Shown piece after piece: positions 1 to 7,144 of a DNA stretch of 12,303 nucleotides. A program made the position numbers and the translations under genes. The notes beneath the pieces were generated by a model, which was given only the letters and a program-made list of their open reading frames with translations, did no database searches and was not told where the DNA came from. Every line of letters begins with the position of its first letter. Position 1 is the stretch's first letter. Origin of the DNA: Caldiserica bacterium UBA646 (GTDB lineage Bacteria > Caldisericota > Caldisericia > Caldisericales > Caldisericaceae); the NCBI GenBank assembly GCA_002299965.1, contig DBOM01000066.1:1-12303 (forward strand), given 5' to 3'.

Positions 1-592
1 CTATTGCACTTAAAATCCCTTTTATAACAACAAATTTCAACTGATTTTGATTCTCTTCCCTATTCTCTTCCTCTTCACCATTACCGTCCCCTTCGCCAGC
101 AACATTTTGAGCTTGTTTCAGTGTATTTTCTATGCTATTTACAGAGATATTGAGCTCAGACAAAATTTTTCCCCATCCCATTTTTTCATTTCTCATCTCA
201 ATAATTTCGTTAACTGGCACTTCAGATTCTTTAAGTAATGCAACAATAATGATGCTGTCGGCAGGAGAAAGGTCTTCATCTTCTAACTCCTCAATTATCC
301 GGCCCTCAGTACTAAGAGAACCACTGAAAGAATTTGCCGAGCGCTCTAAATTAAATCCCGCAATAACCTGTGGGAGTGTGCCATTCTTGCCAAAAACAGG
401 TGCAACCGAACTAATCACAAGAAAAGCTGCAATAGCCACGCTAACAAGCCCCAATAAAAGTTTCCTCTGATGAGTCGATCTTTCCTTCTTTTCAATCATT
501 CCCAACAACCTCCCTTCCATGTTTTCGTTTAATTTGAGTCCGTTCTTAAAATTATTAAAAACATCTTTTAATTTATCGTCAGATTGTTTCAT
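1..592 (-). CDS. Anti-sigma-factor-like single-pass membrane protein (partial, C-terminus off the edge)
   Basis: An open frame of 197 codons starts at ATG 592-590 and runs leftward past base 1 with no stop. Residues 1-43 are a charged, probably cytoplasmic segment starting MKQSDDKLKDVF. Residues 45-67 are one hydrophobic helix (LLLGLVSVAIAAFLVISSVA). The rest would be extracytoplasmic, with a motif MGWGKILSELNIS near residues 140-152 and an acidic stretch (GEGDGNGEEEEN) near residues 173-184. I do not see the HxxxCxxC motif of zinc anti-sigma (ZAS) proteins. The role as membrane anchor for the sigma factor is inferred from topology and from its 14-nt overlap with the end of the sigma gene. 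A strong SD (AAAGGAGGTGA, 599-609) 6 nt upstream fixes the start. The GWGKI-type segment recurs, from memory, in secreted proteins of thermophilic bacteria. The family name is uncertain; the pairing with the sigma factor is likely. Confidence 0.72.
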   Translation of the reverse strand, partial: MKQSDDKLKDVFNNFKNGLKLNENMEGRLLGMIEKKERSTHQRKLLLGLVSVAIAAFLVISSVAPVFGKNGTLPQVIAGFNLERSANSFSGSLSTEGRIIEELEDEDLSPADSIIIVALLKESEVPVNEIIEMRNEKMGWGKILSELNISVNSIENTLKQAQNVAGEGDGNGEEEENREENQNQLKFVVIKGILSAI

Positions 593-1082
593 TGTTAATC
601 ACCTCCTTTAATTTTTTCCTTGCCCTAAAAAGCCTCGACTTGACACTTCCCTCTTTTTCGTTGACAAGTACGCTAATTTCTTTAACAGATGCATTGCCCA
701 AATAATGAAGCGCCAGCACAATACGATCTTTCTCATCTAACTTTTTAAGCGCTTCTTGTACCAACTCTTTAGTTCCCTCATCGTCGGAAAAGAAAGTTTT
801 TTCCCTTACTATTTCTTTTTTCTGTCGCATCTGCTTAAATGCATAATTTATTGCAATTCTTTTCATATATGCCAGAATGGATTTCTCAGGATTTATTCTT
901 TTTCTAACTACATAAAGCTTAAGATATGTATTCTGAACAACATCCTCTGTATCTTCGTTTGATAAAAGATAAGCATAAACAATACTATAAACATACCTGA
1001 CAGTTAATCGATAAAACTCAGTAAAAGCATCTTTATTTCCATCCTTAATTTGTAGAACAAGCATTTTTAACTTATCTTCCAT
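579..1082 (-). CDS. RNA polymerase sigma factor, sigma-70 family, ECF type
   Basis: This 167-residue protein has the normal length and layout of an extracytoplasmic-function sigma factor. Region 2 lies at about residues 20-90: a DAFTEFYRLTVRYVYSIVY core-binding helix, then EDTEDVVQNTYLKLY, the usual D-E-D-x-x-Q-x-x-F/Y-x-x-x-Y pattern for -10 recognition. Region 4 lies at about residues 110-160: LKKLDEKDRIVLALHYLG, then the helix-turn-helix VKEISVLVNEKEGSVKSRLFRARKKL, which contacts the -35 element. There is no region 1.1 or 3 and no SnoaL-like extension. The start at ATG 1082 has an AGGAG SD (1089-1093) at 6 nt. The gene ends in a TGA overlapping the anti-sigma start, the standard sigma/anti-sigma arrangement. 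It diverges from ccdA. The inducing signal and ECF subgroup cannot be told from this window. Confidence 0.93.
   Translation of the reverse strand: MEDKLKMLVLQIKDGNKDAFTEFYRLTVRYVYSIVYAYLLSNEDTEDVVQNTYLKLYVVRKRINPEKSILAYMKRIAINYAFKQMRQKKEIVREKTFFSDDEGTKELVQEALKKLDEKDRIVLALHYLGNASVKEISVLVNEKEGSVKSRLFRARKKLKEVINNETI
599..609 (-). promoter_or_regulatory. Strong ribosome binding site of the anti-sigma gene, inside the sigma gene
   Basis: Read on the minus strand this is AAAGGAGGTGA, a near-complete match to the 16S anti-Shine-Dalgarno sequence, 6 nt before ATG 592. It lies in the last codons of the sigma factor gene. The anti-sigma is therefore probably translated at least as strongly as the sigma, which keeps the sigma in check. 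Confidence 0.8.
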
Positions 1083-1096
1083 CTTCCACTCCTATA

Positions 1097-1128
1097 AATT
1101 ATATCCTTTACTCAGTAAAAAGGTTTCA
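1097..1128 (-). promoter_or_regulatory. Candidate ECF-type (autoregulated) promoter of the sigma/anti-sigma operon
   Basis: On the minus strand TGAAACC (revcomp of 1122-1128) followed by T5 matches the classical ECF -35 element, as in sigma-W promoters. A perfect TATAAT is present at 1098-1103, but used as a housekeeping -10 it would start transcription inside the SD (1089-1093) and has no good -35. An ECF -10 about 16 nt after TGAAAC, near 1101-1106, would leave a workable leader of roughly 12-18 nt. No canonical CGTA/CGTC -10 is seen, so the call is tentative. Confidence 0.4.
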
Positions 1129-1151
1129 TTAATATAATTTATTATATTAAT
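1128..1151. repeat. Perfect 10-bp AT-only inverted repeat in the divergent spacer (operator-like)
   Basis: The arms ATTAATATAA (1128-1137) and TTATATTAAT (1142-1151) are exact reverse complements around a 4-nt centre (TTTA). The repeat ends exactly where the TGAAACC -35-like element of the sigma gene begins, sharing base 1128. It lies 47 bp before the first ccdA promoter. This is the usual position for an operator controlling divergent genes. A T-run follows on the plus strand, but no plus-strand gene lies upstream that would need a terminator. Confidence 0.5.
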
Positions 1152-1198
1152 TTTTTTGATACATCCTAAAAGAAATAAAGGCTAAATATCTTTTTCCA

Positions 1199-1226
1199 TT
1201 GATTTTTTTAATATTTTCCCTATAAT
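1199..1226 (+). promoter_or_regulatory. Housekeeping-type promoter P1 of ccdA operon
   Basis: TTGATT (1199-1204), a 16-bp spacer and a perfect TATAAT (1221-1226) lie upstream of ccdA. The start site would be near 1233, giving a leader of about 50 nt that runs through the second promoter. Confidence 0.55.
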
Positions 1227-1231
1227 CTTAC

Positions 1232-1260
1232 TTGAAAAGTAAAGTATTAACCTATACAAT
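1232..1260 (+). promoter_or_regulatory. Housekeeping-type promoter P2 of ccdA operon
   Basis: TTGAAA (1232-1237), an optimal 17-bp spacer and TACAAT (1255-1260) form a strong sigma-A/sigma-70 match. The start site near 1267 gives a short leader with the SD GGAGG (1273-1277) 7 nt before the ccdA ATG. This is the best promoter of the divergent region. Confidence 0.72.
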
Positions 1261-1284
1261 AATGAAAAAATTGGAGGCCCATAT

Positions 1285-1965
1285 ATGACTAATGTTTCTA
1301 TTGCGATAGCACTGCTTGCCGGGATTTTATCTTTTGTTTCGCCATGTGTCCTGCCACTTATCCCTGCATATATTTCTTACATATCAGGAGTATCGCTACA
1401 GGAAATGCAATCCGGAACTGCGTCAACAAAAAGAATTACAATCAGTGCAATTTTATTTGTTTTAGGTTTTTCAACAGTTTTCATTGCTCTTGGCGCATCT
1501 GCCACCACTCTTGGTAAACTGTTAGCAACAAATATGAGGACGTTCCACATTATTGCAGGTAGTATTATCATTTTATTCGGTTTGCACATTATTGGTATCA
1601 TTAAGTTAAAATTCTTAAATTACGAGAAAAAAATGCAAATAAAAAGCAAAAAAACTTCCCTGATAGGAGCATATTTAATGGGATTCGCCTTTGCATTTGG
1701 CTGGACACCATGTGTTGGTCCTATCCTGGGAGCAATACTCGCAGAAACAAGCACATATGCCACTATGGGCAAAGGAATTATCCTGCTCTCGTTTTATTCG
1801 CTCGGATTGGGTATTCCATTTATTCTCACAGCAATCGCCATTAATAAATTCTTTTTCTTGTTTAAAAGAATCAAAAAATATTTTCATACCATTGAAATTA
1901 TATCCGGGCTACTTCTTATTTGCATTGGTCTCTTGCTTATTTTTAGAAATGGCATACACTTTTAA
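1285..1965 (+). CDS. ccdA: CcdA-type cytochrome c biogenesis / thiol-disulfide transporter membrane protein
   Basis: CcdA relays electrons from cytoplasmic thioredoxin through the membrane to extracytoplasmic thiol-disulfide proteins, serving cytochrome c maturation or repair of disulfides outside the cell. The 226-residue length and six hydrophobic segments fit the short CcdA form without the periplasmic domains of DsbD. The two family motifs with the redox cysteines are clear: SFVSPCVLPLIPAY (Cys21) in helix 1 and GWTPCVGPILGA (Cys143) in helix 4, in pseudo-symmetric positions. The start is set by GGAGG at 7 nt and two upstream promoters. The gene stops 3 nt before rbfA. No thioredoxin-like partner (ResA, TlpA) and no c-type cytochrome gene lies in the window, so the final substrate is unknown. 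The divergent ECF sigma system might sense related envelope stress, but that is inference. Confidence 0.93.
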   Translation: MTNVSIAIALLAGILSFVSPCVLPLIPAYISYISGVSLQEMQSGTASTKRITISAILFVLGFSTVFIALGASATTLGKLLATNMRTFHIIAGSIIILFGLHIIGIIKLKFLNYEKKMQIKSKKTSLIGAYLMGFAFAFGWTPCVGPILGAILAETSTYATMGKGIILLSFYSLGLGIPFILTAIAINKFFFLFKRIKKYFHTIEIISGLLLICIGLLLIFRNGIHF

Positions 1966-1968
1966 CGT

Positions 1969-2358
1969 ATGAGCAAACTAAGACAAGCCCGAATAGAATC
2001 GGCAATAAAAAGAGAAGTTTCAAAATATTTACTTGAATTGGATGACTCAAGATTGAGAGGCATTACGATTACATATGTCGATCTCTCTAACGATCTTCGT
2101 TATGCAAAAATTTATTTCACTGCAATCAACAAAGAAGATAAAAACCAGGAAATTTTAGATACTCTCTCGCATGCCGCAAAAAGAATACAAAAGGATATCG
2201 CCCATAGATTAAAATCTATGAGACACGTCCCGCTTATTTCGTTCCATTTTGACCTCTCAATACAAAAGGGAGAGAAAGTGATCAATATACTCAACAAGGT
2301 TAAAGAAGAACTACAAAACAAGGAAGAACAAAACAATGAAAAACCACCAACTACTTGA
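1969..2358 (+). CDS. rbfA: Ribosome-binding factor A
   Basis: RbfA is a small KH-fold protein that binds the immature 30S subunit and helps late processing of the 16S rRNA 5' end. It matters most in the cold. The 129-residue length is normal. Family features are the N-terminal helix with RIESAIKREVSKYLLEL, the strand ITITYVDLSNDLRYAKIYFTA (conserved V-xLS-DL-xAKVY pattern) and the C-terminal segment RIQKDIAHRLKSMRHVPLISFHFDLSI (pattern R..L...L.lr..P.L.F..D.s). The charged tail (NKEEQNNEKPPTT) is lineage-specific. The start lies 3 nt after the ccdA stop and has no visible SD, so its translation probably depends on ribosomes finishing ccdA. The last 23 nt overlap nrnA in another frame. The nusA and infB genes that commonly precede rbfA are absent here. 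Confidence 0.93.
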   Translation: MSKLRQARIESAIKREVSKYLLELDDSRLRGITITYVDLSNDLRYAKIYFTAINKEDKNQEILDTLSHAAKRIQKDIAHRLKSMRHVPLISFHFDLSIQKGEKVINILNKVKEELQNKEEQNNEKPPTT

Positions 2359-3313
2359 AATCGGCAATGTGCTAAAAAAATATAACAGTTTTGCACTATT
2401 CAGTCATGCAAACGCTGATGGCGATGCATTCGGTTCTCTACTCGGCCTCGGTATGTCATTAAAACTCCTTGGCAAAGAAGTTTCTTATTTTCTACCTGAG
2501 CCACTACCAAAGGGATACGCGTTCCTTAAGGATTACGATTTAATTAATGCGACCCGTTTAAACCATAACGATGTCGGCATACTATTAGATTCATCAGATA
2601 TAGGAAGAATAGACCAGCTCAGTGCACATTTTAAATCTTTTGATGTGACAATAAATATTGATCACCACGTAACGAATGATTATTTTGCAACCTATAACTA
2701 TGCAGACAAGGATGCCCCCTCTACCACATGTATTATATTAAAACTCATAGAGGACGCACAACTTCCAATTAATTCAGACATAAGTAATGCTCTTTATGTA
2801 GGCCTTCTTACAGATACAGGTTCATTTCACTACGCCAATACAACAAAAAGCGCTTTTTTAACTGCAACAAAACTCGTTAAATATGGTGCAGACCCTTCAT
2901 CTGTGGCAAAAAAGATCTTTGAAGAGGAAACATTAGCGCATCTCAAGCTTATCGGCATTGCACTTAGGCGGATGAGTTTAAGAAATAAAATAGTCTTTTC
3001 ATATATCACTTATTCTGATATGAAATCTCTAAATGCATCAGAAGAAGATGCAGAGGGCATTATAAACCTGGTTAGAAAATATAAAGATGCAGATGTCGCT
3101 ATTCTTTTTAAAGAAGTTGACGATAAAGTAATAAGAGTAAGCCTAAGAAGCAAACGTAAAAATATCAATGTGCAAGATATTGCAGTTTTATTCAATGGAG
3201 GCGGACATGCGGCAGCATCAGGCTGCACAATACACGGAGATTTGCACAAAGCAATGGAACAATTACTCTCGACAGCAGAAATTATGATAAAAGATGCCGA
3301 TAAAAACAAATAG
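2336..3313 (+). CDS. nrnA: DHH/DHHA1 phosphoesterase, NrnA-like (oligoribonuclease / pAp phosphatase)
   Basis: NrnA-type enzymes degrade 2-5 nt RNA fragments and dephosphorylate 3'-phosphoadenosine 5'-phosphate; relatives hydrolyse cyclic dinucleotides or pGpG. The DHH catalytic domain spans about residues 10-165, with manganese ligands in SHANADGDAFGS (His24, Asp28, Asp30), LLDSSDIGRID (Asp85), the signature NIDHHVTND (Asp109-His110-His111) and LLTDTGSFHY (Asp160). The DHHA1 domain spans about residues 215-320, with the substrate-binding loop GGGHAAASG (288-296). All metal ligands appear intact and 325 residues is the usual length. The start ATG lies 23 nt inside rbfA behind AAGGA (2320-2324). 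Adjacency to rbfA is widely conserved in bacteria and links nanoRNA recycling to ribosome maturation genes. Which nucleotide is the main substrate cannot be read from sequence. Confidence 0.92.
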   Translation: MKNHQLLEIGNVLKKYNSFALFSHANADGDAFGSLLGLGMSLKLLGKEVSYFLPEPLPKGYAFLKDYDLINATRLNHNDVGILLDSSDIGRIDQLSAHFKSFDVTINIDHHVTNDYFATYNYADKDAPSTTCIILKLIEDAQLPINSDISNALYVGLLTDTGSFHYANTTKSAFLTATKLVKYGADPSSVAKKIFEEETLAHLKLIGIALRRMSLRNKIVFSYITYSDMKSLNASEEDAEGIINLVRKYKDADVAILFKEVDDKVIRVSLRSKRKNINVQDIAVLFNGGGHAAASGCTIHGDLHKAMEQLLSTAEIMIKDADKNK

Positions 3314-3444
3314 TATTCCACCGCTTTCTGCAAATAAAACCAAATTTATTGGATTTCCCGCAAAAAAGGCAGAAAAAACCAGATTATATTAATCACCTTC
3401 AGTTGGAATTGCGCAAATAAAACAATAAATCGAGAGGAGGAAAA

Positions 3445-4359
3445 ATGGAGAAAAATAAAATATTCGGCATTATCATTTTTATACTAATAATTTTTGTGGT
3501 ATTATTTTCAATATTTAAAAGCAATACCCCTACTCCTTCTGCCTTCACTAATCCTGTGCGAACAGGCGATAATATCTCGCTCATTAAAATTGAAGGGACA
3601 ATAGGGACAAGCACCCTTGGCGAACAAGGGATATCGCCAGATAATATAAAAGAGTTGCTTAATGAGGCAAAATCAGACGCATCTAAAGCATTAATCATCC
3701 AAATAGATAGCCCTGGAGGTGCAGTAGAGCCAACACAAGAAATCTACAATAATATACAGCAGTTCAAAAAAGAAACAGGAAAAAAAGTATATATATCGAT
3801 GAGAAGTGAAGCAGCATCTGGTGGGTATTACATCGCATGCGCCGGAGATAAAATCATTGCCATGCCAACAACTTTAACGGGAAGCATTGGTGTGATTATG
3901 AGACTTATAAACTATCAAGGATTACTGGAAAAAATTGGATTAAAAGAAACTGTAATAAAAAGTGGTACATATAAAGATATAGGTTCGCCTACAAGAGATA
4001 TTACAGAGGAAGAACAAAAAATGCTACAAGAAATTATTGATGAAACATACACTCAATTCTTTGATATAGTTTTCAAAGCAAGAAATATTCCTTTGGACGA
4101 TCTTAAAAATATAGCCCAGGGACAAATATACACCGGGATACAGGCCAAAAGGTTAGGCCTTGTAGACGATCTTGGAGATTTACAGTATACAATTGAAATC
4201 ATTAAAAAAGATTTGAATATTCAGGGAACGCCAATTATTATTATCCATGAAAAAAAACAAAGTATCTTATCCTTATTAAATTTTAAAAGCAATATTCCCG
4301 AACTTAATTTACTTAACAATCTTAAACCTGTAAAACTCGAATATATTATGATACCATAG
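3445..4359 (+). CDS. sppA: Signal peptide peptidase SppA, short (36K) type
   Basis: SppA is a membrane-anchored serine protease with a Ser-Lys dyad that degrades leftover signal peptides. In Bacillus it also contributes to lantibiotic and membrane-stress resistance. Residues 7-24 form the single N-terminal anchor, with the catalytic domain outside. The nucleophile is Ser125 in SEAASGGYYIACA and the general base is Lys177 in SGTYKDIGSP. The 52-residue spacing equals that of Ser147/Lys199 of Bacillus subtilis SppA as I recall them. IDSPGGAV (88-95), GSIGVIM (146-152) and the C-terminal QGQIYTGIQAKRLGLVDDLG (225-244) are further family blocks. The 304-residue length fits the half-size form that assembles into an octameric dome. 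A strong GAGAGGAGG SD sits 4 nt before the ATG. A 131-bp spacer separates it from nrnA; an 11-nt gap joins it to the Yip1 gene. Confidence 0.94.
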   Translation: MEKNKIFGIIIFILIIFVVLFSIFKSNTPTPSAFTNPVRTGDNISLIKIEGTIGTSTLGEQGISPDNIKELLNEAKSDASKALIIQIDSPGGAVEPTQEIYNNIQQFKKETGKKVYISMRSEAASGGYYIACAGDKIIAMPTTLTGSIGVIMRLINYQGLLEKIGLKETVIKSGTYKDIGSPTRDITEEEQKMLQEIIDETYTQFFDIVFKARNIPLDDLKNIAQGQIYTGIQAKRLGLVDDLGDLQYTIEIIKKDLNIQGTPIIIIHEKKQSILSLLNFKSNIPELNLLNNLKPVKLEYIMIP

Positions 4360-4370
4360 GAGGTAGATAG

Positions 4371-5039
4371 ATGAATACAATGTTTGAATTAATCTGGTTA
4401 ACAATAACACACCCAAAAGAAGCATTTAAGCGCATAAGAGAAAAAAGACCATTATATGCTGCATTAATATTTCTCCTTATCTACGGCTTAGTCTCAATAG
4501 TTACTGGCTACATTACGAGCAAAAACAATCTTAATCTGCTTCCACAAATATCTGACAGTGCAATAGCTCCATACATTGGAGAGTTTTCAAAGAACTTAAA
4601 CGACCTTATTAGTGGATACTTTTCCTCCATGTTCTTTTTTGTTTTTGGGCTCATTACCCCGTACTTAACCACTTTTATTTCAACCGCAATTTACGATTTA
4701 ATTGCTCAGTTCTTTGTAAAAAAGGGAGCCGGTATTACGTTATTTATTGCATGGAGCTTTGCTGCCATACCCATGCTTGTATACAAAGTGCTTAATCTTA
4801 CAACTCTTGCTATCTTTAGTTATAGTTTGCCAATATACATCGAACTAATTTTTATTGTATGGAGTATATATATGTATATAACAGCAATAAAAGAAACATA
4901 TGAAATAAACACAGGATTATCTATCGGTATCTACTTCACTCCGATTATAGTAATTTTTATGTTGCTTATAATTTACATGGCTTTATTGTTTCCTTTAATT
5001 AGCAAATACTTGCTGTCATTAGCACCTGGAATTATTTAA
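4371..5039 (+). CDS. Yip1-domain family multi-pass membrane protein
   Basis: This 222-residue protein has about five hydrophobic helices (roughly residues 29-49, 82-107, 119-137, 141-168 and 183-210). The N-terminal lead WLTITHPKEAFKRIREKRP is the typical cytoplasmic start of bacterial Yip1 proteins (W..i..P..aF..i....P). Near the C-terminus FIVWSIYMYITAIKETYEINTG matches the conserved end of the domain (W..yl...glr.....s.). In eukaryotes Yip1 proteins act in membrane traffic; the bacterial role is unknown. The start is fixed by AGGAGGT 7 nt upstream, and the stop is 2 nt before pcrA. Its place after sppA suggests a membrane-quality function, which is inference only. Confidence 0.8.
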   Translation: MNTMFELIWLTITHPKEAFKRIREKRPLYAALIFLLIYGLVSIVTGYITSKNNLNLLPQISDSAIAPYIGEFSKNLNDLISGYFSSMFFFVFGLITPYLTTFISTAIYDLIAQFFVKKGAGITLFIAWSFAAIPMLVYKVLNLTTLAIFSYSLPIYIELIFIVWSIYMYITAIKETYEINTGLSIGIYFTPIIVIFMLLIIYMALLFPLISKYLLSLAPGII

Positions 5040-5041
5040 CT

Positions 5042-7144
5042 TTGAAAAACTTCTTAAAGGATCTAAACAGCAAACAAAGAGAAGCTGTTCTCTTTAATGA
5101 CAGCTCGCTACTCATATTTGCGGGAGCAGGTTCAGGGAAAACCAAAGTAATCACCTACAAAATCGCATACCTCATAGAATCCCTCTTAGTTCCTTCATCA
5201 CACATTCTCGCAGTAACTTTCACAAACAAGGCAGCAAATGAAATGAAAGAAAGAGTGGAGAGTCTCATAGGAGAACACATCAAAGGTCTTTGGATAGGCA
5301 CATTTCACTCTATGTGTGCAAGAATATTGCGAAAAGAAATTCATCTTCTTGGATACGATAAGAATTTCACGATCCTTGACCAGGATGATTCTACCCGCGT
5401 AATAAAAAAAGCAATGCAGCAATTGGATATAAGCACAGAATATTTTAAAGCGAAAACAATAGGTCAATATATTTCAACTGCAAAAAGAAGGCTTATGGAC
5501 AGTAAAGAGTTTAAAGAAAATGCAAAAGAATACATAGAAAAAACAGTTTCATCAGTTTATAAAGAATACGAAAAAATTCTCAAAGAAAGCAATGCATTAG
5601 ACTTTGACGACCTTATTATGCTCACGGTGAAACTACTTAAAAATCATGAAGACGTTGCATATTATTATAAAGACAAATTTAAATACATTCTCGTCGATGA
5701 ATATCAAGACATAAATAGATCGCAATACGAACTATTAAAAATTCTTGCAGAAAAACATAAAAAAATTATAGCAGTAGGAGATGATGACCAAAGTATCTAT
5801 TCATTCAGGGGCGCAAACACTGAATTTATACTATCATTTCAAGCAAATTTTCCTGACGTAAAAACAATAAAGTTAGAAAGAAATTATCGCTCACCGCAAG
5901 AAATATTAAATGTTGCAAACGAACTTATCGCACATAATAGGAAAAGGAGCGAAAAAAAACTTTACACCAAAAAAAAGGTACCAGATGCAGTAAGTTTTTA
6001 CGAAGCGGCAAACGGAATAGATGAAGCAAGGTTTGTCATTAAAAAAATTAAAGACCTCCACAAGGATGAAGAAAAACAATTTAGCGACTTTGCAATACTG
6101 TACCGGATGAATTCCCAATCAAGATTATTTGAAGAGCGTCTTTTAGAAGAAGGCATTCCGTATCAAATTATCGGCGGCGTAAGGTTCTACGGAAGAGAAG
6201 AAATAAAAGATATAATTGCATATCTCGCTGTTCTAAACAATCCGTATGACGATATAAACCTCCGAAGAATAATTAATGTACCTCACAGAAAAATCGGCGA
6301 AGCAACAATGAACAAAATAGAAAAAGTCAAAAACGAGCAAGGTAGCACGTTATACAAGGCCGTACATTATATAATAGAAAATGAAGAATTATCTCCCACA
6401 ATAAAGAAACTCAGAGAGTTTTATCAATTGATGGAAGACTTAAAAAAAGATAGCAATAAATTACCTTTAAGACAACTCGTAGAAGAAATTCTATCAAGAA
6501 CAGGTTACCTTCCATATTTGCTAAAAAAAGGGATAGAAGGAGAAAATAAGATAGAAAACGTAAAGGAGTTTATCAGTGTAATAAAAGAATTCTCAGAAAC
6601 CTCAGAGGATGATTCCCTTCCAGCCTTTCTGGCCCATCTTTCACTCATCACAGATATCGATAATGCACAGGGAGATAATCGTGTGATGCTGATGACTTTA
6701 CATAGTGCAAAAGGCCTTGAATTTCCCGTAGTATTTTTGGTAGGTATGGAAGAAGGATACTTACCGCACTACCGATCAATGGAATTCGACCACACAATAG
6801 AAGAAGAACGAAGGCTTTGCTACGTAGGAATAACAAGGGCCAAAGAAAAATTGTACTTAACTTATGCATATAGAAGAAACAAGTATGGGACACAATCTCC
6901 AGTAGCGCCATCACGTTTTCTTTCGGAGATACCAAAAGAAACAGTTTCAGAAGTAAAAGAAGAGCATAAAGAAACAAAACTTAGAGAAGGGGAAAAAGTA
7001 CTGCACAGAATCTGGGGGGTTGGAAAAGTCCTTGAAGTACATCTCGATAACCCTGAAATACCTTATGCAGTAATTGATTTTATAAAAATAGGTAAAAAGA
7101 AATTGGATTTAAGATATGCCCCAATAGAAAGGCTTACAAAATGA
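5042..7144 (+). CDS. pcrA: ATP-dependent DNA helicase PcrA/UvrD (superfamily 1A)
   Basis: PcrA is a 3'-5' DNA helicase for nucleotide excision repair, plasmid rolling-circle replication and clearing of stalled RNA polymerase and RecA filaments. At 700 residues it is near family length. Visible motifs: Q motif LNSKQREAV (9-17), Walker A AGAGSGKT (27-34, Lys33), Ia TFTNKAANEMKERV, II VDEYQD (218-223), III GDDDQSIYSFRGA (246-258), IV LERNYRS (278-284), V LMTLHSAKGLEFPVVF (550-565), the GID loop VGMEEGYLPH (567-576) and VI EERRLCYVGITRAKEKLYL. The C-terminal Tudor-like domain (about 648-698, GEKVLHRIWGVGKV to LRYAPIERL) marks PcrA/UvrD, not Rep, and is the RNA polymerase-binding module. The start is TTG 2 nt after the Yip1 stop, with no clear SD, so translation is likely coupled. 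The N-terminus aligns with known PcrA, supporting TTG. Confidence 0.95.
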   Translation: MKNFLKDLNSKQREAVLFNDSSLLIFAGAGSGKTKVITYKIAYLIESLLVPSSHILAVTFTNKAANEMKERVESLIGEHIKGLWIGTFHSMCARILRKEIHLLGYDKNFTILDQDDSTRVIKKAMQQLDISTEYFKAKTIGQYISTAKRRLMDSKEFKENAKEYIEKTVSSVYKEYEKILKESNALDFDDLIMLTVKLLKNHEDVAYYYKDKFKYILVDEYQDINRSQYELLKILAEKHKKIIAVGDDDQSIYSFRGANTEFILSFQANFPDVKTIKLERNYRSPQEILNVANELIAHNRKRSEKKLYTKKKVPDAVSFYEAANGIDEARFVIKKIKDLHKDEEKQFSDFAILYRMNSQSRLFEERLLEEGIPYQIIGGVRFYGREEIKDIIAYLAVLNNPYDDINLRRIINVPHRKIGEATMNKIEKVKNEQGSTLYKAVHYIIENEELSPTIKKLREFYQLMEDLKKDSNKLPLRQLVEEILSRTGYLPYLLKKGIEGENKIENVKEFISVIKEFSETSEDDSLPAFLAHLSLITDIDNAQGDNRVMLMTLHSAKGLEFPVVFLVGMEEGYLPHYRSMEFDHTIEEERRLCYVGITRAKEKLYLTYAYRRNKYGTQSPVAPSRFLSEIPKETVSEVKEEHKETKLREGEKVLHRIWGVGKVLEVHLDNPEIPYAVIDFIKIGKKKLDLRYAPIERLTK

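Noticed and set aside
132..470. Plus-strand open frame of 112 codons
   Set aside because: It lies opposite the anti-sigma gene, which has a perfect SD, a TM helix and a coupled start. The plus-strand product is low-complexity serine/leucine and has no SD.
1128..1157. Hairpin plus T-run read as a plus-strand terminator
   Set aside because: No plus-strand gene lies upstream, the stem is AT only and weak, and the position between divergent genes fits an operator better.
3010..3333. Minus-strand open frame of 107 codons opposite the end of nrnA
   Set aside because: nrnA holds conserved DHHA1 residues here; the antisense product looks like a frame shadow and no SD is visible.
3330..3423. 11-bp direct repeat GCAAATAAAAC (3330-3340 and 3413-3423) in the nrnA-sppA gap, and a possible sppA promoter (TATATT at 3385-3390)
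   Set aside because: Two short A-rich copies 83 bp apart are expected by chance in this composition. The TATATT has no -35 partner, and TTGGAA at 3403 would start transcription inside the SD. I see no supported signal in this 131-bp gap.
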